From NCBI RefSeq assembly GCF_900142195.1, contig NZ_FRAB01000042.1, forward strand, positions 1-58,647: a stretch of DNA of 58,647 nucleotides. Direction: 5' to 3'. Shown piece by piece: positions 35,000 through 43,881 of this stretch; positions within the stretch are counted from its first letter, which is position 1, and every line of letters starts with the position of its first letter. Source of the stretch: Paraburkholderia terricola. Lineage in GTDB: Bacteria; Pseudomonadota; Gammaproteobacteria; Burkholderiales; Burkholderiaceae. Made by a program: the position numbers and the translations under genes. The notes beneath the pieces were generated by a model. That model saw only the letters and a program-made list of their open reading frames with translations. It did no database searches and was not told the origin of the DNA.

Positions 35000-35926
35000 C
35001 TAACGGACCAGCAAGGCTGCCGCTGAAAACCCTCCGATGCCTCGCGCGAAGAGCAGGAGCGGCCTGCCCGTCACGAGCCCCTCACACTGGGCGAGATTGA
35101 TGAATGCATCGCTGACGGTGACGTGGCCGACGCGGGCAAAATTCTCCGCGAACAGCCGGTCGTGCGGAACCTGAAGTGAATCGAGCAGGCGGTGCCACGC
35201 GGGCAGGTCCAGATGGTGGGGCAGGATGCGCTGGATGTCGTCCAGTGTGAAACGTGCCTGCTGGACGGTCTGCCTGATCAGACTGCGCGCGGTGAAGAAG
35301 TTCTGCGCTGCCAGGCGCGATTCGTCATTTGCCAGTACCCCTCGCCAGCCCAGCCCGCTGGCGTGCATCCCGATCGCGAGCAGGCGGTTGACGGCAGCAC
35401 CGCGTTCGATGAATGCAGCAAACGCACCATCACCCAGAATCCCCTCGGCTCGCATTAACCTTTCCGATGCCAGCGGCATGACGTCGGCGCCGACAAGCAG
35501 GACCCGTTTCATGTAGGGTCGGGCGATGAACATCGCGCGAATCACGCGCAGTGCGGCGAGGGCGGACGCACAGTGCTGCTGCGCGAAGGAAAACGCCTCT
35601 GCGTTGGTGAATCCGAAACGGTCACAGAGCAGGCCGGGTAGCGAGTGCGGCGGCGGAGCAACGCTGCCCTGCAGTGTATGCACGTACACGATGCAGTCGA
35701 CTTCGCGACGCGCAATACCTGAGGTAAGCAGGAGACGCTGGACCGCGCTGGCCGCGAGACCGATCGCAGTTTGCCCATTCGCTTTCCGGTAATAGCGCAT
35801 CCCCGCCCGTTCCAGCTGCACGACGGTAGTGGCGCTCTGTCCGGTCCGTTGTCCCCAGCTGCGGACATCGTCGACGCATTGAGGAAGATGGAAAGCGACG
35901 TGCGTTATGCCGAGATCAGGGATCAT
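35000..35926 (-). CDS. KAS III-like condensing enzyme with active Cys (pair 2, PqsC-like)
   Basis: The start at 35926 (MIPDLGITHVAFHLP) gives 308 aa of thiolase-fold, FabH-like enzyme. The catalytic Cys119 lies in SFAQQHCASALAAL; the His is in ILPHHLDLPAW (237/238) and the Asn is probably Asn262 in ENFARVGHV. KAS III enzymes condense an acyl thioester with a second acyl or nucleophilic substrate. It is the last gene of the ten-gene operon and overlaps its Cys-less partner by 11 bases. It resembles the enzyme at 41565 more than housekeeping FabH. Confidence 0.85.
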   Translation of the reverse strand: MIPDLGITHVAFHLPQCVDDVRSWGQRTGQSATTVVQLERAGMRYYRKANGQTAIGLAASAVQRLLLTSGIARREVDCIVYVHTLQGSVAPPPHSLPGLLCDRFGFTNAEAFSFAQQHCASALAALRVIRAMFIARPYMKRVLLVGADVMPLASERLMRAEGILGDGAFAAFIERGAAVNRLLAIGMHASGLGWRGVLANDESRLAAQNFFTARSLIRQTVQQARFTLDDIQRILPHHLDLPAWHRLLDSLQVPHDRLFAENFARVGHVTVSDAFINLAQCEGLVTGRPLLLFARGIGGFSAAALLVR

Positions 35927-36986
35927 GAGACGGACTGGACCTCGTTTTGCTGATAGGGAGGGAGGGTGCGCCGTGCATCCCCAGCAGTGCTGTGCCGATA
36001 AAGCCGCCTGTCCCGTAGCCCCACAGCAGCGCGCGGTGTCTCCGGCCACAGGCGGCGCGGTTGAGTATCTGTGCGAGGCGCACGATGGATTCGGCAGCGC
36101 CGAGATGAACGCAATCTTCATGCTGCACACCTGTGTCCGGCCGGCCGAGCAGGTCGGATACTGCGGCCGTGAGCGACGGAATACCTGGGTGCCCCACAAC
36201 GTCGTTAACATTCTCGTCGTGAAGGCCGTGTCGCGCGAGGAGCGAGTCGATCATCGATAGCAAGGGGAATGTCCGGGCATCGGCGACTCCTGCGTCACCG
36301 CACACCATGTCAACGGGAACGTGCCGGGCTGCGACATCAAGCAGGTGCACACCACCTGTGCCGGGGTCGGTTCGTTCAACGAGCATCGCGCCGGCGGCGT
36401 CACCGTGCACCATGCAAGTTCCGCACATTCTGGAAAACGGTGGGCACCATTTCTCCGCTGCTACGATAAGTATGGTATGGATGTGCGGCTCAGCGACGAG
36501 CAGGTCGGCCGCAAGCCTCAATGCCGTGAATGGCGACACGCCATGCTGTTGCGAGACGGAAAATGGAAAGCACGGTGTGCCGACTTCGGCACACAGCCGT
36601 CCGGCAACGGTGGTCGAAACGTGTTCATCGAGGCTGCTGTGACAGAACACGATGACATCGACCGGGCGGGCGTCCGGGGGGCGTGCAGCGCAGAGCGCAT
36701 TCGCCACTTTTACGGCGAGTCCGGAAAGATCGGTACCGGTTTCGACCGGCACCATGCAGGTCACGTCGGGTGTTGGCACACCGGAATGCACAGGGCGTGA
36801 ACCACCGGTTTCCTCGCCTGCCCCCGCCTCCAGCCAGTGGCCGTAGTCGGGATGCCACGATCTCATCCACGCATCCCAGCCTGGATGTCCGGTTGCGCGC
36901 AGTGCCGACTCGATCGCCGTCCATCGGGAGAGCGGTATGGCCTCAGGCACCCAGGCCGTCACTGCGGTGATGACGGGCGGCTTCAT
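35916..36986 (-). CDS. KAS III-like protein lacking active Cys (pair 2, PqsB-like)
   Basis: This 356-aa thiolase-fold protein aligns with its neighbour, but at the catalytic position it reads SVSQQHGVSPFTALRL: Gly149 stands where the partner has Cys119 (QQHC). It therefore cannot form the acyl-enzyme and is probably a structural or regulatory subunit of a heterodimer, as PqsB is for PqsC. An extra segment rich in Gly/Pro lies at about residues 55-80. Its ATG overlaps the GNAT stop by four bases and its stop overlaps the partner start by 11. Confidence 0.82.
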   Translation of the reverse strand: MKPPVITAVTAWVPEAIPLSRWTAIESALRATGHPGWDAWMRSWHPDYGHWLEAGAGEETGGSRPVHSGVPTPDVTCMVPVETGTDLSGLAVKVANALCAARPPDARPVDVIVFCHSSLDEHVSTTVAGRLCAEVGTPCFPFSVSQQHGVSPFTALRLAADLLVAEPHIHTILIVAAEKWCPPFSRMCGTCMVHGDAAGAMLVERTDPGTGGVHLLDVAARHVPVDMVCGDAGVADARTFPLLSMIDSLLARHGLHDENVNDVVGHPGIPSLTAAVSDLLGRPDTGVQHEDCVHLGAAESIVRLAQILNRAACGRRHRALLWGYGTGGFIGTALLGMHGAPSLPISKTRSSPSHDP

Positions 36987-37591
36987 GCGCCCCCCGCGGG
37001 CGGGCCCGAGCCGTTGGCGAGATCGGCTGGTAGCAGGTCATAGAGTACGCGCCCAAACCGCGACCCACGCATGACATGGCAATCGCGCTGCAGGCCGGCC
37101 GGCCGAAACCCGATCCGCTCGAGCAGGCGTCGTGACCGCACGTTGCAGTCCACGGCCCACGCCGTGACGCAATGCAGCCGGTCCGTTGCGAACGCCTCGT
37201 GGAGAAGCGTGGTCGAGGCCACAAACGTCATGTCACTGCACGCTGGGCGCCGGCTGTCGCGCAATACCCAGAACGAGGCGGTGCCAAAGGCATGCGCGAG
37301 ATCGCTGATGGCCACAAGGCCGCTTGCGACCTCATGGCCGGCCGGTCCGAACATGCGCAGGCGGTGCCGACCGCTTTGCACCATGAGCTGCACGGCAAGC
37401 AGGGGTAGCGTTTGGCGGCCCTGCCCAAAATCGAACCACTGGTTGATGTCCGGTTCGGAGAGCCAGGCAGCGATGTCGTTCACATCGTTGCTGTCAGGTT
37501 CACGAAGCCAGCATGAGCCGGATCCTCCATCCGTCTGGTGGGATCCTTCAGTCTGCTGCGCGGGTGTTCGCGACTGGCCCTGGCTGTCCAC
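36983..37591 (-). CDS. GNAT family acyltransferase
   Basis: This 202-aa protein has the RimJ/RimL-type GNAT layout: LREPDSNDVNDIAAWLSEPDINQWF at the start, an acetyl-CoA site region, and CVTAWAVDCNVRSRRLLERIGFRPAGLQRD near the C-terminus. It probably acylates an amine made by the pathway, for instance the product of the PLP decarboxylase, using an acyl thioester. The acceptor is unknown. It is 25 bases after the acyl-CoA dehydrogenase gene and overlaps the next gene by four bases. Confidence 0.8.
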   Translation of the reverse strand: MDSQGQSRTPAQQTEGSHQTDGGSGSCWLREPDSNDVNDIAAWLSEPDINQWFDFGQGRQTLPLLAVQLMVQSGRHRLRMFGPAGHEVASGLVAISDLAHAFGTASFWVLRDSRRPACSDMTFVASTTLLHEAFATDRLHCVTAWAVDCNVRSRRLLERIGFRPAGLQRDCHVMRGSRFGRVLYDLLPADLANGSGPPAGGA

Positions 37592-37616
37592 GTCGAATCT
37601 CCGGCCGGTGAATGCC

Positions 37617-38702
37617 TCATGCAGACGCGATGAACGTACGCAGCGCGGCCTCGACCTTCATCAACAGCATCGCAAACCAGTGCACCGTCTGGAACCGTGC
37701 CGCCGGCGGGGGGCCTTCCACGTAGCCATGGCCACCGCAAAGCTGCACAAGCTCGCGCGCAACGTCCATCGCTTCGGTGGCAACGTGGCGAGCCATCTGC
37801 GATACGGGGGCGATCTGCGCCTGCGTATCCTGCGCTGCCACCGACCGGAGCACGAGATGGATGGTGTGCGCGGACACGAGCATGTCGGCGAGCCGGGCAG
37901 CGACGAGCTGATGGGCAACGATCGGCTTGCGGAACGTCTGTCGGGTCACGCTGTAGGCAAGGGCGAAGTCCACACACTGCTGCACGGCGCCCGAAAGCAG
38001 CGTGGCGAAGTAGATCGCTGTGTCGACGAGCGACTGCCGAACCGGATCCGGGCCGAAGTTGTCTTCGTCCCGGGTCGCCACCGGGATCGGGGCATCGTCT
38101 GCAGGCACGGCGGTATATCGTTCGATGGATAGCGCGCCGAGCACGGCAACAGGTGCGGCACCGCGGATTTCCTGCCCTGCAGGCAGCGTCGCGAGCACGA
38201 GCTGCGGGCGTTTGTCGTCCATGCGGACCATCATTACTGGCGAGGCTGGGTGCCGGCGCAATATCCAGAGACCCGAGGCATCGATGTCCGGAATACCCGG
38301 TGCGATCGATGTGCTGCCGTCGAAATAATGCCGGGTATCCCGGTCGGATAGCCGGTCGAGCGCATCGTATTCGCGCAGTGTCATCAGTGCCGGGCTGCTG
38401 AGTGTCAGTTCGGCCGCGCGTTCCAGCGGACCCGCCGCGAACTGTTCAACGACAAGCGCCAGGTCGTGCCGGTTGATTCCCATGCCTCCTTTCTGCTCCG
38501 GCAGGATCATGGCCGCGAGGTCGAGCGTCGCAGCGAGCCTGACCGTTTCGCTCCATAGGGCAGCGTCTGGCTGATGGACGAGCAGCGGTTCGAGGCGTTC
38601 GCGCGCAAACTGTCTTGCGGTCGCACGCAGCCCCTGCTGGTCGTCGCTGAGCGCCCACGATGCTGGCGTGAGGTCCGTTACGACGGATCGACTGGATGGC
38701 AT
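37617..38702 (-). CDS. Acyl-CoA dehydrogenase-like flavoprotein 1
   Basis: This 361-aa protein has the acyl-CoA dehydrogenase fold: an N-terminal helical domain (LRATARQFARERLEPLL), ILPEQKGGMGINRHDLALVVEQFA, and a C-terminal domain (SVTRQTFRKPIVAHQLVAARLADMLV, VQLCGGHGYVEGPPPAARF). It should use FAD to desaturate an acyl thioester, probably ACP-bound. The family catalytic Glu is not obvious. The middle beta domain is short. It is one of two such enzymes in the operon; the other is at 43882. Confidence 0.8.
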   Translation of the reverse strand: MPSSRSVVTDLTPASWALSDDQQGLRATARQFARERLEPLLVHQPDAALWSETVRLAATLDLAAMILPEQKGGMGINRHDLALVVEQFAAGPLERAAELTLSSPALMTLREYDALDRLSDRDTRHYFDGSTSIAPGIPDIDASGLWILRRHPASPVMMVRMDDKRPQLVLATLPAGQEIRGAAPVAVLGALSIERYTAVPADDAPIPVATRDEDNFGPDPVRQSLVDTAIYFATLLSGAVQQCVDFALAYSVTRQTFRKPIVAHQLVAARLADMLVSAHTIHLVLRSVAAQDTQAQIAPVSQMARHVATEAMDVARELVQLCGGHGYVEGPPPAARFQTVHWFAMLLMKVEAALRTFIASA

Positions 38703-38726
38703 GATGTTTCTCCTGCTGTTGCGGCG

Positions 38727-39935
38727 TCACACGAGCATTTCGACGGGTTCGGGATGGCTCAGGAAATGCAGCGGGCTCGCCGAGCGCCCATACGCGCCCG
38801 ACTGTTTCACCACGACAAAGTCGCCGATATTAGCTTCGGGAAGCTCAATGTCGTCCGCCAGTCGGTCGAGCGGCGTGCACAGGCAGCCCACCACGTGGCA
38901 GCGTTCGCGTGCCACACCATCGGGACGGTTTCCGATGACGACCGGAAAGTTACGCCGAAGGACCTGGCCGAAGTTGCCGGAGGCAGCGAGGTGATGATGC
39001 AGGCCGCCATCCGTGATGACGAACGTTTTGCCGCGCGAGACCTTGTGGTCGATCACGCGGCACACGTAGATGCCCGCTTCTCCCACCAGGTAACGCCCGA
39101 GCTCCAGGATCGGCGTCGTTCCGGGCAGACCTGCGCGCATCCCTGGCAGCCAGTCGTGCATCGCTTCGCAGACTGCCTTCACGTCGAGCGGTGTTTCGCT
39201 TGGGAAGTAGGGGATACCAAAGCCGCCGCCAAGGTTCACGAACCGGAGCGGCTCGGTCAGACCGCCGGCTAGCCGGAGGACGAGTTCAGCACTCTGGCGC
39301 TGGGCCTTGACGACGGTTGCCGCATGCAGGCACTGTGAGCCCCAGAAGACGTGGAAGCCGGCGAGTGCGACTTCCCGCGCTTCGAGTTCGCGCAGCAGCG
39401 CCGGCACCTGCTCGACATCGACGCCGAACGGCGCCGCGCCGCCACCCATGCGCATGCCGCTCTGCCCGACCTGAAAGTCGGGATTGACGCGGATCGCCAC
39501 GCTGGGCTGCACGCCGAGTTCCCATCCGAGCGCCGTGACGAGCCGTAGCTGGGTTTGCGATTCAACGTGCACGTTCACACCGCTGGCGACGGCGCGCCGC
39601 AGGTCGTCATGAGACTTGCCGGGACCGGCAAAGCCAATATCCGCCGGGGCGGCGCCGGCGTTGAGCGCGACGGCCATCTCCTGCGCCGAGGCGACGTCGA
39701 ACCCGTCCACCCATGCGGCCAGATAGTGGACCAAAGCTGGCATCGGATTCGCCTTGATCGAGTAGTGCAGATGCATGCCGGAGGGCAGCAGGCTGCGCAG
39801 TTCCCGGATGCGGGCGTCGATCGCTGCGCGGTCGTAGGCGAAAAACGGCGTACGCCCTGCGCGGTCGGCCAGCTGACGCACGTCCACGCCGCCGAACTGC
39901 AGCCCGGAGGGCCGCCGGATGAAAGTCAGGTTCAC
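38727..39935 (-). CDS. PLP-dependent decarboxylase, exosortase-A-associated type
   Basis: GTG at 39935 overlaps the ligase stop (GTGA) and gives 402 aa. The fold-III PLP barrel binds the cofactor via Lys61 (HLHYSIKANPMP), with a Gly-rich loop (NLGGGFGIPYF) and the FVITDGGLHHHLAAS active-site region. The sequence, including RTPFFAYDRAAI and IGFAGPGKSHDDL, matches the pyridoxal-dependent decarboxylases otherwise found beside exosortase A genes (TIGR03099) rather than LysA. It probably decarboxylates an amino acid or aminoacyl group. No exosortase gene is in the window. Confidence 0.85.
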   Translation of the reverse strand: MNLTFIRRPSGLQFGGVDVRQLADRAGRTPFFAYDRAAIDARIRELRSLLPSGMHLHYSIKANPMPALVHYLAAWVDGFDVASAQEMAVALNAGAAPADIGFAGPGKSHDDLRRAVASGVNVHVESQTQLRLVTALGWELGVQPSVAIRVNPDFQVGQSGMRMGGGAAPFGVDVEQVPALLRELEAREVALAGFHVFWGSQCLHAATVVKAQRQSAELVLRLAGGLTEPLRFVNLGGGFGIPYFPSETPLDVKAVCEAMHDWLPGMRAGLPGTTPILELGRYLVGEAGIYVCRVIDHKVSRGKTFVITDGGLHHHLAASGNFGQVLRRNFPVVIGNRPDGVARERCHVVGCLCTPLDRLADDIELPEANIGDFVVVKQSGAYGRSASPLHFLSHPEPVEMLV

Positions 39936-41539
39936 GATGCTTTCTCCCCAGAACCGCCTGCGAGCGAGGCAAGCCGGGTACGCAGCGCCGCCCTGTCGAA
40001 CTTCCCGTTGGGATTGCGTGGAATTTCCGGACAACTCACGATGTCCCGGGGGACCATATAGCGCGGCAGGCGCTGCATGCACCAGTCGCGCAGATCGCCG
40101 ACACGTGTTGAACCACCTGCCAGGACGACGAGCAGCGCGATCGCTTCGCCAAGCCGATCATCCGGGATACCCAGGGCAACCGCTTCCACGACGAGGCCGC
40201 TTGCGTGAACCGCTTCCTCGATTTCCTCCGGGCTTATCCGGTAGCCGGAACTCTTGATCTGGGCGTCGTTGCGGGCGATGAAATAGAGAAAACCCTCGCT
40301 GTCGCGCCGCACCAGGTCGCCAGACCAGACCGCCATATCGTGCGGCGCTCCGCCCGGTTTCGTTTCGGGCGAAGGACGGTAGCGTTGGGCAGTGCGTGCC
40401 GCGTCGTTCCAGTAGCCAAGTGTGACGCATGCGCCCACATGCACGAGCTCGCCGGCTTCATCCGGGGAGCACGGTGTGCCGTCCTCCCGGACGACGAGCA
40501 CCCGCGCATTGGGCACGGCTGTACCGATCGAGTCGGACCGCCGGTCGATCTGCGCAGGGTCGAGATATGTGGAACGGAACGCCTCGGTCAGCCCGTACAT
40601 CAGGAAGGGTGTGGCTCGCGGAAACAGCGCCCTGAGTTTCTGCAGCACAGGCAGCGGAAGGCGACCTCCGGTGTTCGCGAAGTAGCGCAGATTGTTGCGC
40701 GACCCGTCGGGCCACGTTGCGGCTGCGAGCTGCATCCATAGTGGCGGCACACCGGTAATCGCAGTGATGTGCTCGCGCTCGCACGCGCGGACGGCATCGT
40801 GCGCGCTGAGGTAATTCAGAAGGACCGCTGTTGCGCCCGCAGACCAGGCCGAGGTCAACTGGCTCAGCCCCGCATCGAAGCTCAGGGGCAGAACGGCGAG
40901 GATGCGGTCAGACGGCTCGTGGCGCAGATAGTCGGCTACGCTCCAGGCGCCTTCGAGCAGGTTCCGGTGGCTGAGCATCACGCCCTTGGGCAGCCCTGTC
41001 GAGCCGGATGTGTACAGAAGGGCGGCGAGGTCGGTATCAACGTACGATACCGCCGGTCCCGCGATATGGGCATCGTCGGGGCGGCCGCTGTCACGGCCTG
41101 GCCAGCGATGAATCCTGACCGTGTTCCCGAGGCTGGAGAATGCCAGTTCAGGCTCATCCACGATGATCAGCTCGGATACTGGCTCAAGGCCTTCCGCAGC
41201 CAGTGAACGGGCGCGCAATGCGGTGGTCACGAGGCACCGGGCACCGCTGTCGCGAAGCACGTGGGCCACCTGGTTCGGTTTCAGGAGCGGATTGAGGGGG
41301 ACGAATACGTAACCCGCCGCGCAGGCGCCAAGCATCGAGACGACGGTCTCGATACGCTTGTCGAGAAAGATCGCGACGCGCTCCCCCGCAGCGATGCCGA
41401 GGGTAGGCAATACCTGCCCGAACGTGTGGCTGCGTTGCAGCAGTTCGTCGTAGGTCACGCGGACATCGCCGCAAACGAGTGCCTGCGCATCAGGTGTGCG
41501 GTGGGCTGCCGACTGCACAAGGTCAAGGAGGTTTCTCAT
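39932..41539 (-). CDS. AMP-forming acyl-/aminoacyl ligase, exosortase-A-associated type
   Basis: This 535-aa ANL-family adenylating enzyme has the P-loop LLYTSGSTGLPKGVML, the YGLTEAFRSTYLDP region and the C-terminal catalytic Lys in NPNGKFDR. The start (LLDLVQSAAHRTPDAQALV) and overall plan match TIGR03098 acyl-CoA ligases of exosortase clusters. It probably activates a carboxylic acid and loads it on the operon's acyl carrier protein. It lies 25 bases after the KAS III gene and overlaps the decarboxylase by four bases (GTGA). Confidence 0.88.
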   Translation of the reverse strand: MRNLLDLVQSAAHRTPDAQALVCGDVRVTYDELLQRSHTFGQVLPTLGIAAGERVAIFLDKRIETVVSMLGACAAGYVFVPLNPLLKPNQVAHVLRDSGARCLVTTALRARSLAAEGLEPVSELIIVDEPELAFSSLGNTVRIHRWPGRDSGRPDDAHIAGPAVSYVDTDLAALLYTSGSTGLPKGVMLSHRNLLEGAWSVADYLRHEPSDRILAVLPLSFDAGLSQLTSAWSAGATAVLLNYLSAHDAVRACEREHITAITGVPPLWMQLAAATWPDGSRNNLRYFANTGGRLPLPVLQKLRALFPRATPFLMYGLTEAFRSTYLDPAQIDRRSDSIGTAVPNARVLVVREDGTPCSPDEAGELVHVGACVTLGYWNDAARTAQRYRPSPETKPGGAPHDMAVWSGDLVRRDSEGFLYFIARNDAQIKSSGYRISPEEIEEAVHASGLVVEAVALGIPDDRLGEAIALLVVLAGGSTRVGDLRDWCMQRLPRYMVPRDIVSCPEIPRNPNGKFDRAALRTRLASLAGGSGEKAS

Positions 41540-41564
41540 GGCCGGATCGCTATGAAGTTCAGGA

Positions 41565-42512
41565 TCAGTGGCGGATCACCATTGCGCCAAAGCAGCCGGC
41601 AAACCCGCTGGAGAACAGCAGGGAGTGCGAGCCCGGTTGCCCGCGTGGCGCGGTGTGGAAGTTGATGAACGGGTCTGCACCGAACACATGGCCGAGGTGC
41701 CCGAAGTTCACGGTGAAAAGGCACTCCTGTGGTACGGACAGCATGGTCACGAGGCGAGACCATCCGGGAAGGTTGACGTGGTGGGGCAGGACATGGACGA
41801 GTTCGTTACCCGTGATGCCCGCCTGTCCGAGTGCCGTGCGCATGGTGGTGAATGCCGACCAGTAGTACCGGTCATCAGGCACGGGCTGCAGATCGTCGTC
41901 GGTGCCGCGGAAGTAGCGACCGTCCGTATAAAGATGCAGTCCCGCGATGCAGTTGCGGTCGGTGCCGCGCTCCAGCAGGATTGCGCATGCGCCGTCGCTG
42001 TGCAGGGCGAGGTCCTGGATTGCGCGCAGATGATCGCAGCCCGAGCCCATCACATCTGCGCAGACAACAATCGCCCGCCGGATGGGCCGACCTCTGACGG
42101 CGAGCACTCGCAGCATGCGGATGGCTGCGATCGGCGAGACGCAGTTCTGCTGCATCACCGAGAACGCGAGTGCGCGGGTCAGGCCCATACGGGACTGGAT
42201 GAACGAGGCAGTACCGGCAGGCGGCGCCATGACGCTGCTCTGGATCGTGTGCGTGCACACGAGCGCATCGATGCTTGCGGGTGTCGTGCCGGTATCCTCG
42301 AGCAGGGCGGCAACCGCTTCGCATGCAAAGATGACCGGTGACTGCGCTGCAGCATCGTGGAACTGCTGCACACCGTTGCGCAGCAGTGCGCTCGCGCGCG
42401 CCTCGGGCAATCCGCAACGACTGGCCCACGTGATCGCATCGACCGTGCGGGACGGAAGGCTGAATGCGATTCCGGACAGGGACAGCATGGAGTCGGGCAG
42501 GGGCGCAGACAT
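41565..42512 (-). CDS. KAS III-like condensing enzyme with active Cys (pair 1, PqsC-like)
   Basis: The start at 42512 (MSAPLPDSMLS) gives 315 aa of thiolase-fold condensing enzyme. Cys124 is in SVMQQNCVSPIAAI; the His is in VLPHHVNLPGW and the Asn in VNFGHLGHVFG. It shares the PHH-(L/V)-(D/N)-LP-(A/G)-W motif with the enzyme at 35000, unlike housekeeping FabH (HQAN). It should condense an acyl thioester with a pathway intermediate. It starts two bases after its Cys-less partner. Confidence 0.85.
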   Translation of the reverse strand: MSAPLPDSMLSLSGIAFSLPSRTVDAITWASRCGLPEARASALLRNGVQQFHDAAAQSPVIFACEAVAALLEDTGTTPASIDALVCTHTIQSSVMAPPAGTASFIQSRMGLTRALAFSVMQQNCVSPIAAIRMLRVLAVRGRPIRRAIVVCADVMGSGCDHLRAIQDLALHSDGACAILLERGTDRNCIAGLHLYTDGRYFRGTDDDLQPVPDDRYYWSAFTTMRTALGQAGITGNELVHVLPHHVNLPGWSRLVTMLSVPQECLFTVNFGHLGHVFGADPFINFHTAPRGQPGSHSLLFSSGFAGCFGAMVIRH

Positions 42513-42514
42513 CG

Positions 42515-43561
42515 CTAGCTCCCGCGAAACTCGAGGATCGCGCAGGCGGCCTGTCCCTGGAAGCCGGCCGACCACATCAGGATGCGTTGACCGTCCGCCG
42601 GAGCAACTGATTGCAACAGCAGGTCGAGTTGCGTGGGCGCGTCTGCGGCACACAGGTAACCGATGTCTCCCGGATCCGGATACCACATTCGCCCGGCAGG
42701 CAGTCGGGCCTGGGCGCTGACCTCGCATGCCAGGGCCGCGTTGATGCGCGGAGGCACGATCCAGTCCAGTGCAGCGGGTTTCAGGCCCGCCTGCGCACAC
42801 GTCTTCCCGATGACTTCGACCACGGCCGCTTCGTCGACAAAGGTCTCGTGCGGCGCAATGGAAACGGCGGTGGAGGGCGTGCATACCATAACGCTGCGTA
42901 GGTGCCATCCGGGTCCGGCGTGGCGCCTGACCAGCACGGCGGCCGCCCCATCACCCAATGCGGTGAGCGTTCCGGTCCGGCGGGAGAATGGCGGCAGCCA
43001 CCGTTCAGCCGCGACAATCAGCGCGGCGTGCATGCGCTCGTCGCTGGCCATCATGTCGGTTGCCACCTGCAGCGCCAGGAAAAATGACACGCCCTGGATC
43101 TGTCCGATCGCACACGGCACGCTCGTTGATCCGAGTTCGCTGTGCAGGCGACCCGCGCACGAGAGCGAGAGATCATGTTCAAAACTGTTGGCACATACGA
43201 TGATCTGGTCGGGTGCACGGTTGTCCTTCGGGGGGCATCGCCGGACAGCCTCCCTGGCTACGGCTGACGCCATTTCCGAGAGGCTGAGGCGTGGCTCGCT
43301 GGTGACGCGTGCCGGCATTGTGGCGCGCCCGGACGGATGATCCACGGCAACGGGAGCTGTCGCCTGCCGGCGCCAGCGCAGCGTGTCGGCATAGACTGAT
43401 TGCATGACGGCTTCCCGCACGGAGGTGGGCGTGGCCGCCGGCTCCCGTACCAGCACTTCGGGTCGCACACGCGTCCGGGGTACGTACCGCGCCGTTGCCG
43501 CGATGCAGAATTGCCCGTGCCCGTGCCCGTGCCCGTGCCCGTGGTCAGTTGCGTCGTACAT
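42515..43561 (-). CDS. KAS III-like protein lacking active Cys (pair 1, PqsB-like)
   Basis: This 348-aa thiolase-fold protein reads CAIGQIQGVSFFLALQV where the partner has the Cys: Gly157 replaces it. It is probably a non-catalytic partner in a PqsB/PqsC-like heterodimer. The N-terminus is odd: after MYDATD come five His-Gly repeats, encoded by a five-copy hexanucleotide repeat, possibly metal binding or simply variable. It overlaps the ACP gene by 17 bases and stops two bases before the active partner. Confidence 0.82.
   Translation of the reverse strand: MYDATDHGHGHGHGHGQFCIAATARYVPRTRVRPEVLVREPAATPTSVREAVMQSVYADTLRWRRQATAPVAVDHPSGRATMPARVTSEPRLSLSEMASAVAREAVRRCPPKDNRAPDQIIVCANSFEHDLSLSCAGRLHSELGSTSVPCAIGQIQGVSFFLALQVATDMMASDERMHAALIVAAERWLPPFSRRTGTLTALGDGAAAVLVRRHAGPGWHLRSVMVCTPSTAVSIAPHETFVDEAAVVEVIGKTCAQAGLKPAALDWIVPPRINAALACEVSAQARLPAGRMWYPDPGDIGYLCAADAPTQLDLLLQSVAPADGQRILMWSAGFQGQAACAILEFRGS
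43513..43542. repeat. Five-copy hexanucleotide tandem repeat
   Basis: GCCCGT is repeated five times (CACGGG on the coding minus strand) and encodes the His-Gly repeat at residues 7-16 of the Cys-less KAS III protein. Copy-number change by six bases keeps the frame, so length variation among strains is likely. Confidence 0.9.
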
Positions 43562-43823
43562 GGGATTCCACGAAGGTGACCAGATTGCCGAAACGCAGAA
43601 AGAGGTCGGATGAGAGATCTTCGGGCGCGAGCGTGAAGCCGAAGCGCTGTTCGAGTTGAAGAAGCAGGTCTGTCATGTTCATTGAGTCGACGCCGACGTC
43701 GAACAGGTTCGTGTCATCCGCGACCAGTTCCGCAGCCGTGGTGCTGCCGATGGCCGACAGCAGGCATGACTTGATGGTGGCGGCGATTTCCTCGCGTTCG
43801 GGACCGGAGGTGGTATGGGTCAT
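43545..43823 (-). CDS. Acyl carrier protein
   Basis: This 92-aa ACP carries the phosphopantetheine Ser47 in FDVGVDSMNMTDLLLQLEQRFGF. Its four-helix outline matches ACP/PCP proteins. It is separated from fatty-acid synthase genes and sits in a pathway operon with a ligase, dehydrogenases and condensing enzymes, so it is probably the pathway-specific carrier. It is 58 bases after the long acyl-CoA dehydrogenase gene and overlaps the next gene by 17 bases. Confidence 0.9.
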   Translation of the reverse strand: MTHTTSGPEREEIAATIKSCLLSAIGSTTAAELVADDTNLFDVGVDSMNMTDLLLQLEQRFGFTLAPEDLSSDLFLRFGNLVTFVESHVRRN

Positions 43824-43881
43824 GGGAGTATCTCCTGATCAGGTCTATGGACTTTGGTCGCCAGGCATGGCGATGCAGTCG

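Noticed and set aside
38727..39935. Diaminopimelate decarboxylase LysA
   Set aside because: The fold is shared, but the sequence pattern and the neighbouring ligase fit the exosortase-associated decarboxylase group, and no lysine genes are near.
35000..42512. KAS III genes as housekeeping fabH
   Set aside because: Four copies in one operon, two without the active Cys, PHH-type motif in place of HQAN, and no fab gene neighbours argue against a housekeeping role.
43513..43542. Artificial His tag or vector sequence
   Set aside because: The His-Gly repeat comes from a simple tandem repeat in natural coding DNA flanked by operon genes; no vector sequence is seen.
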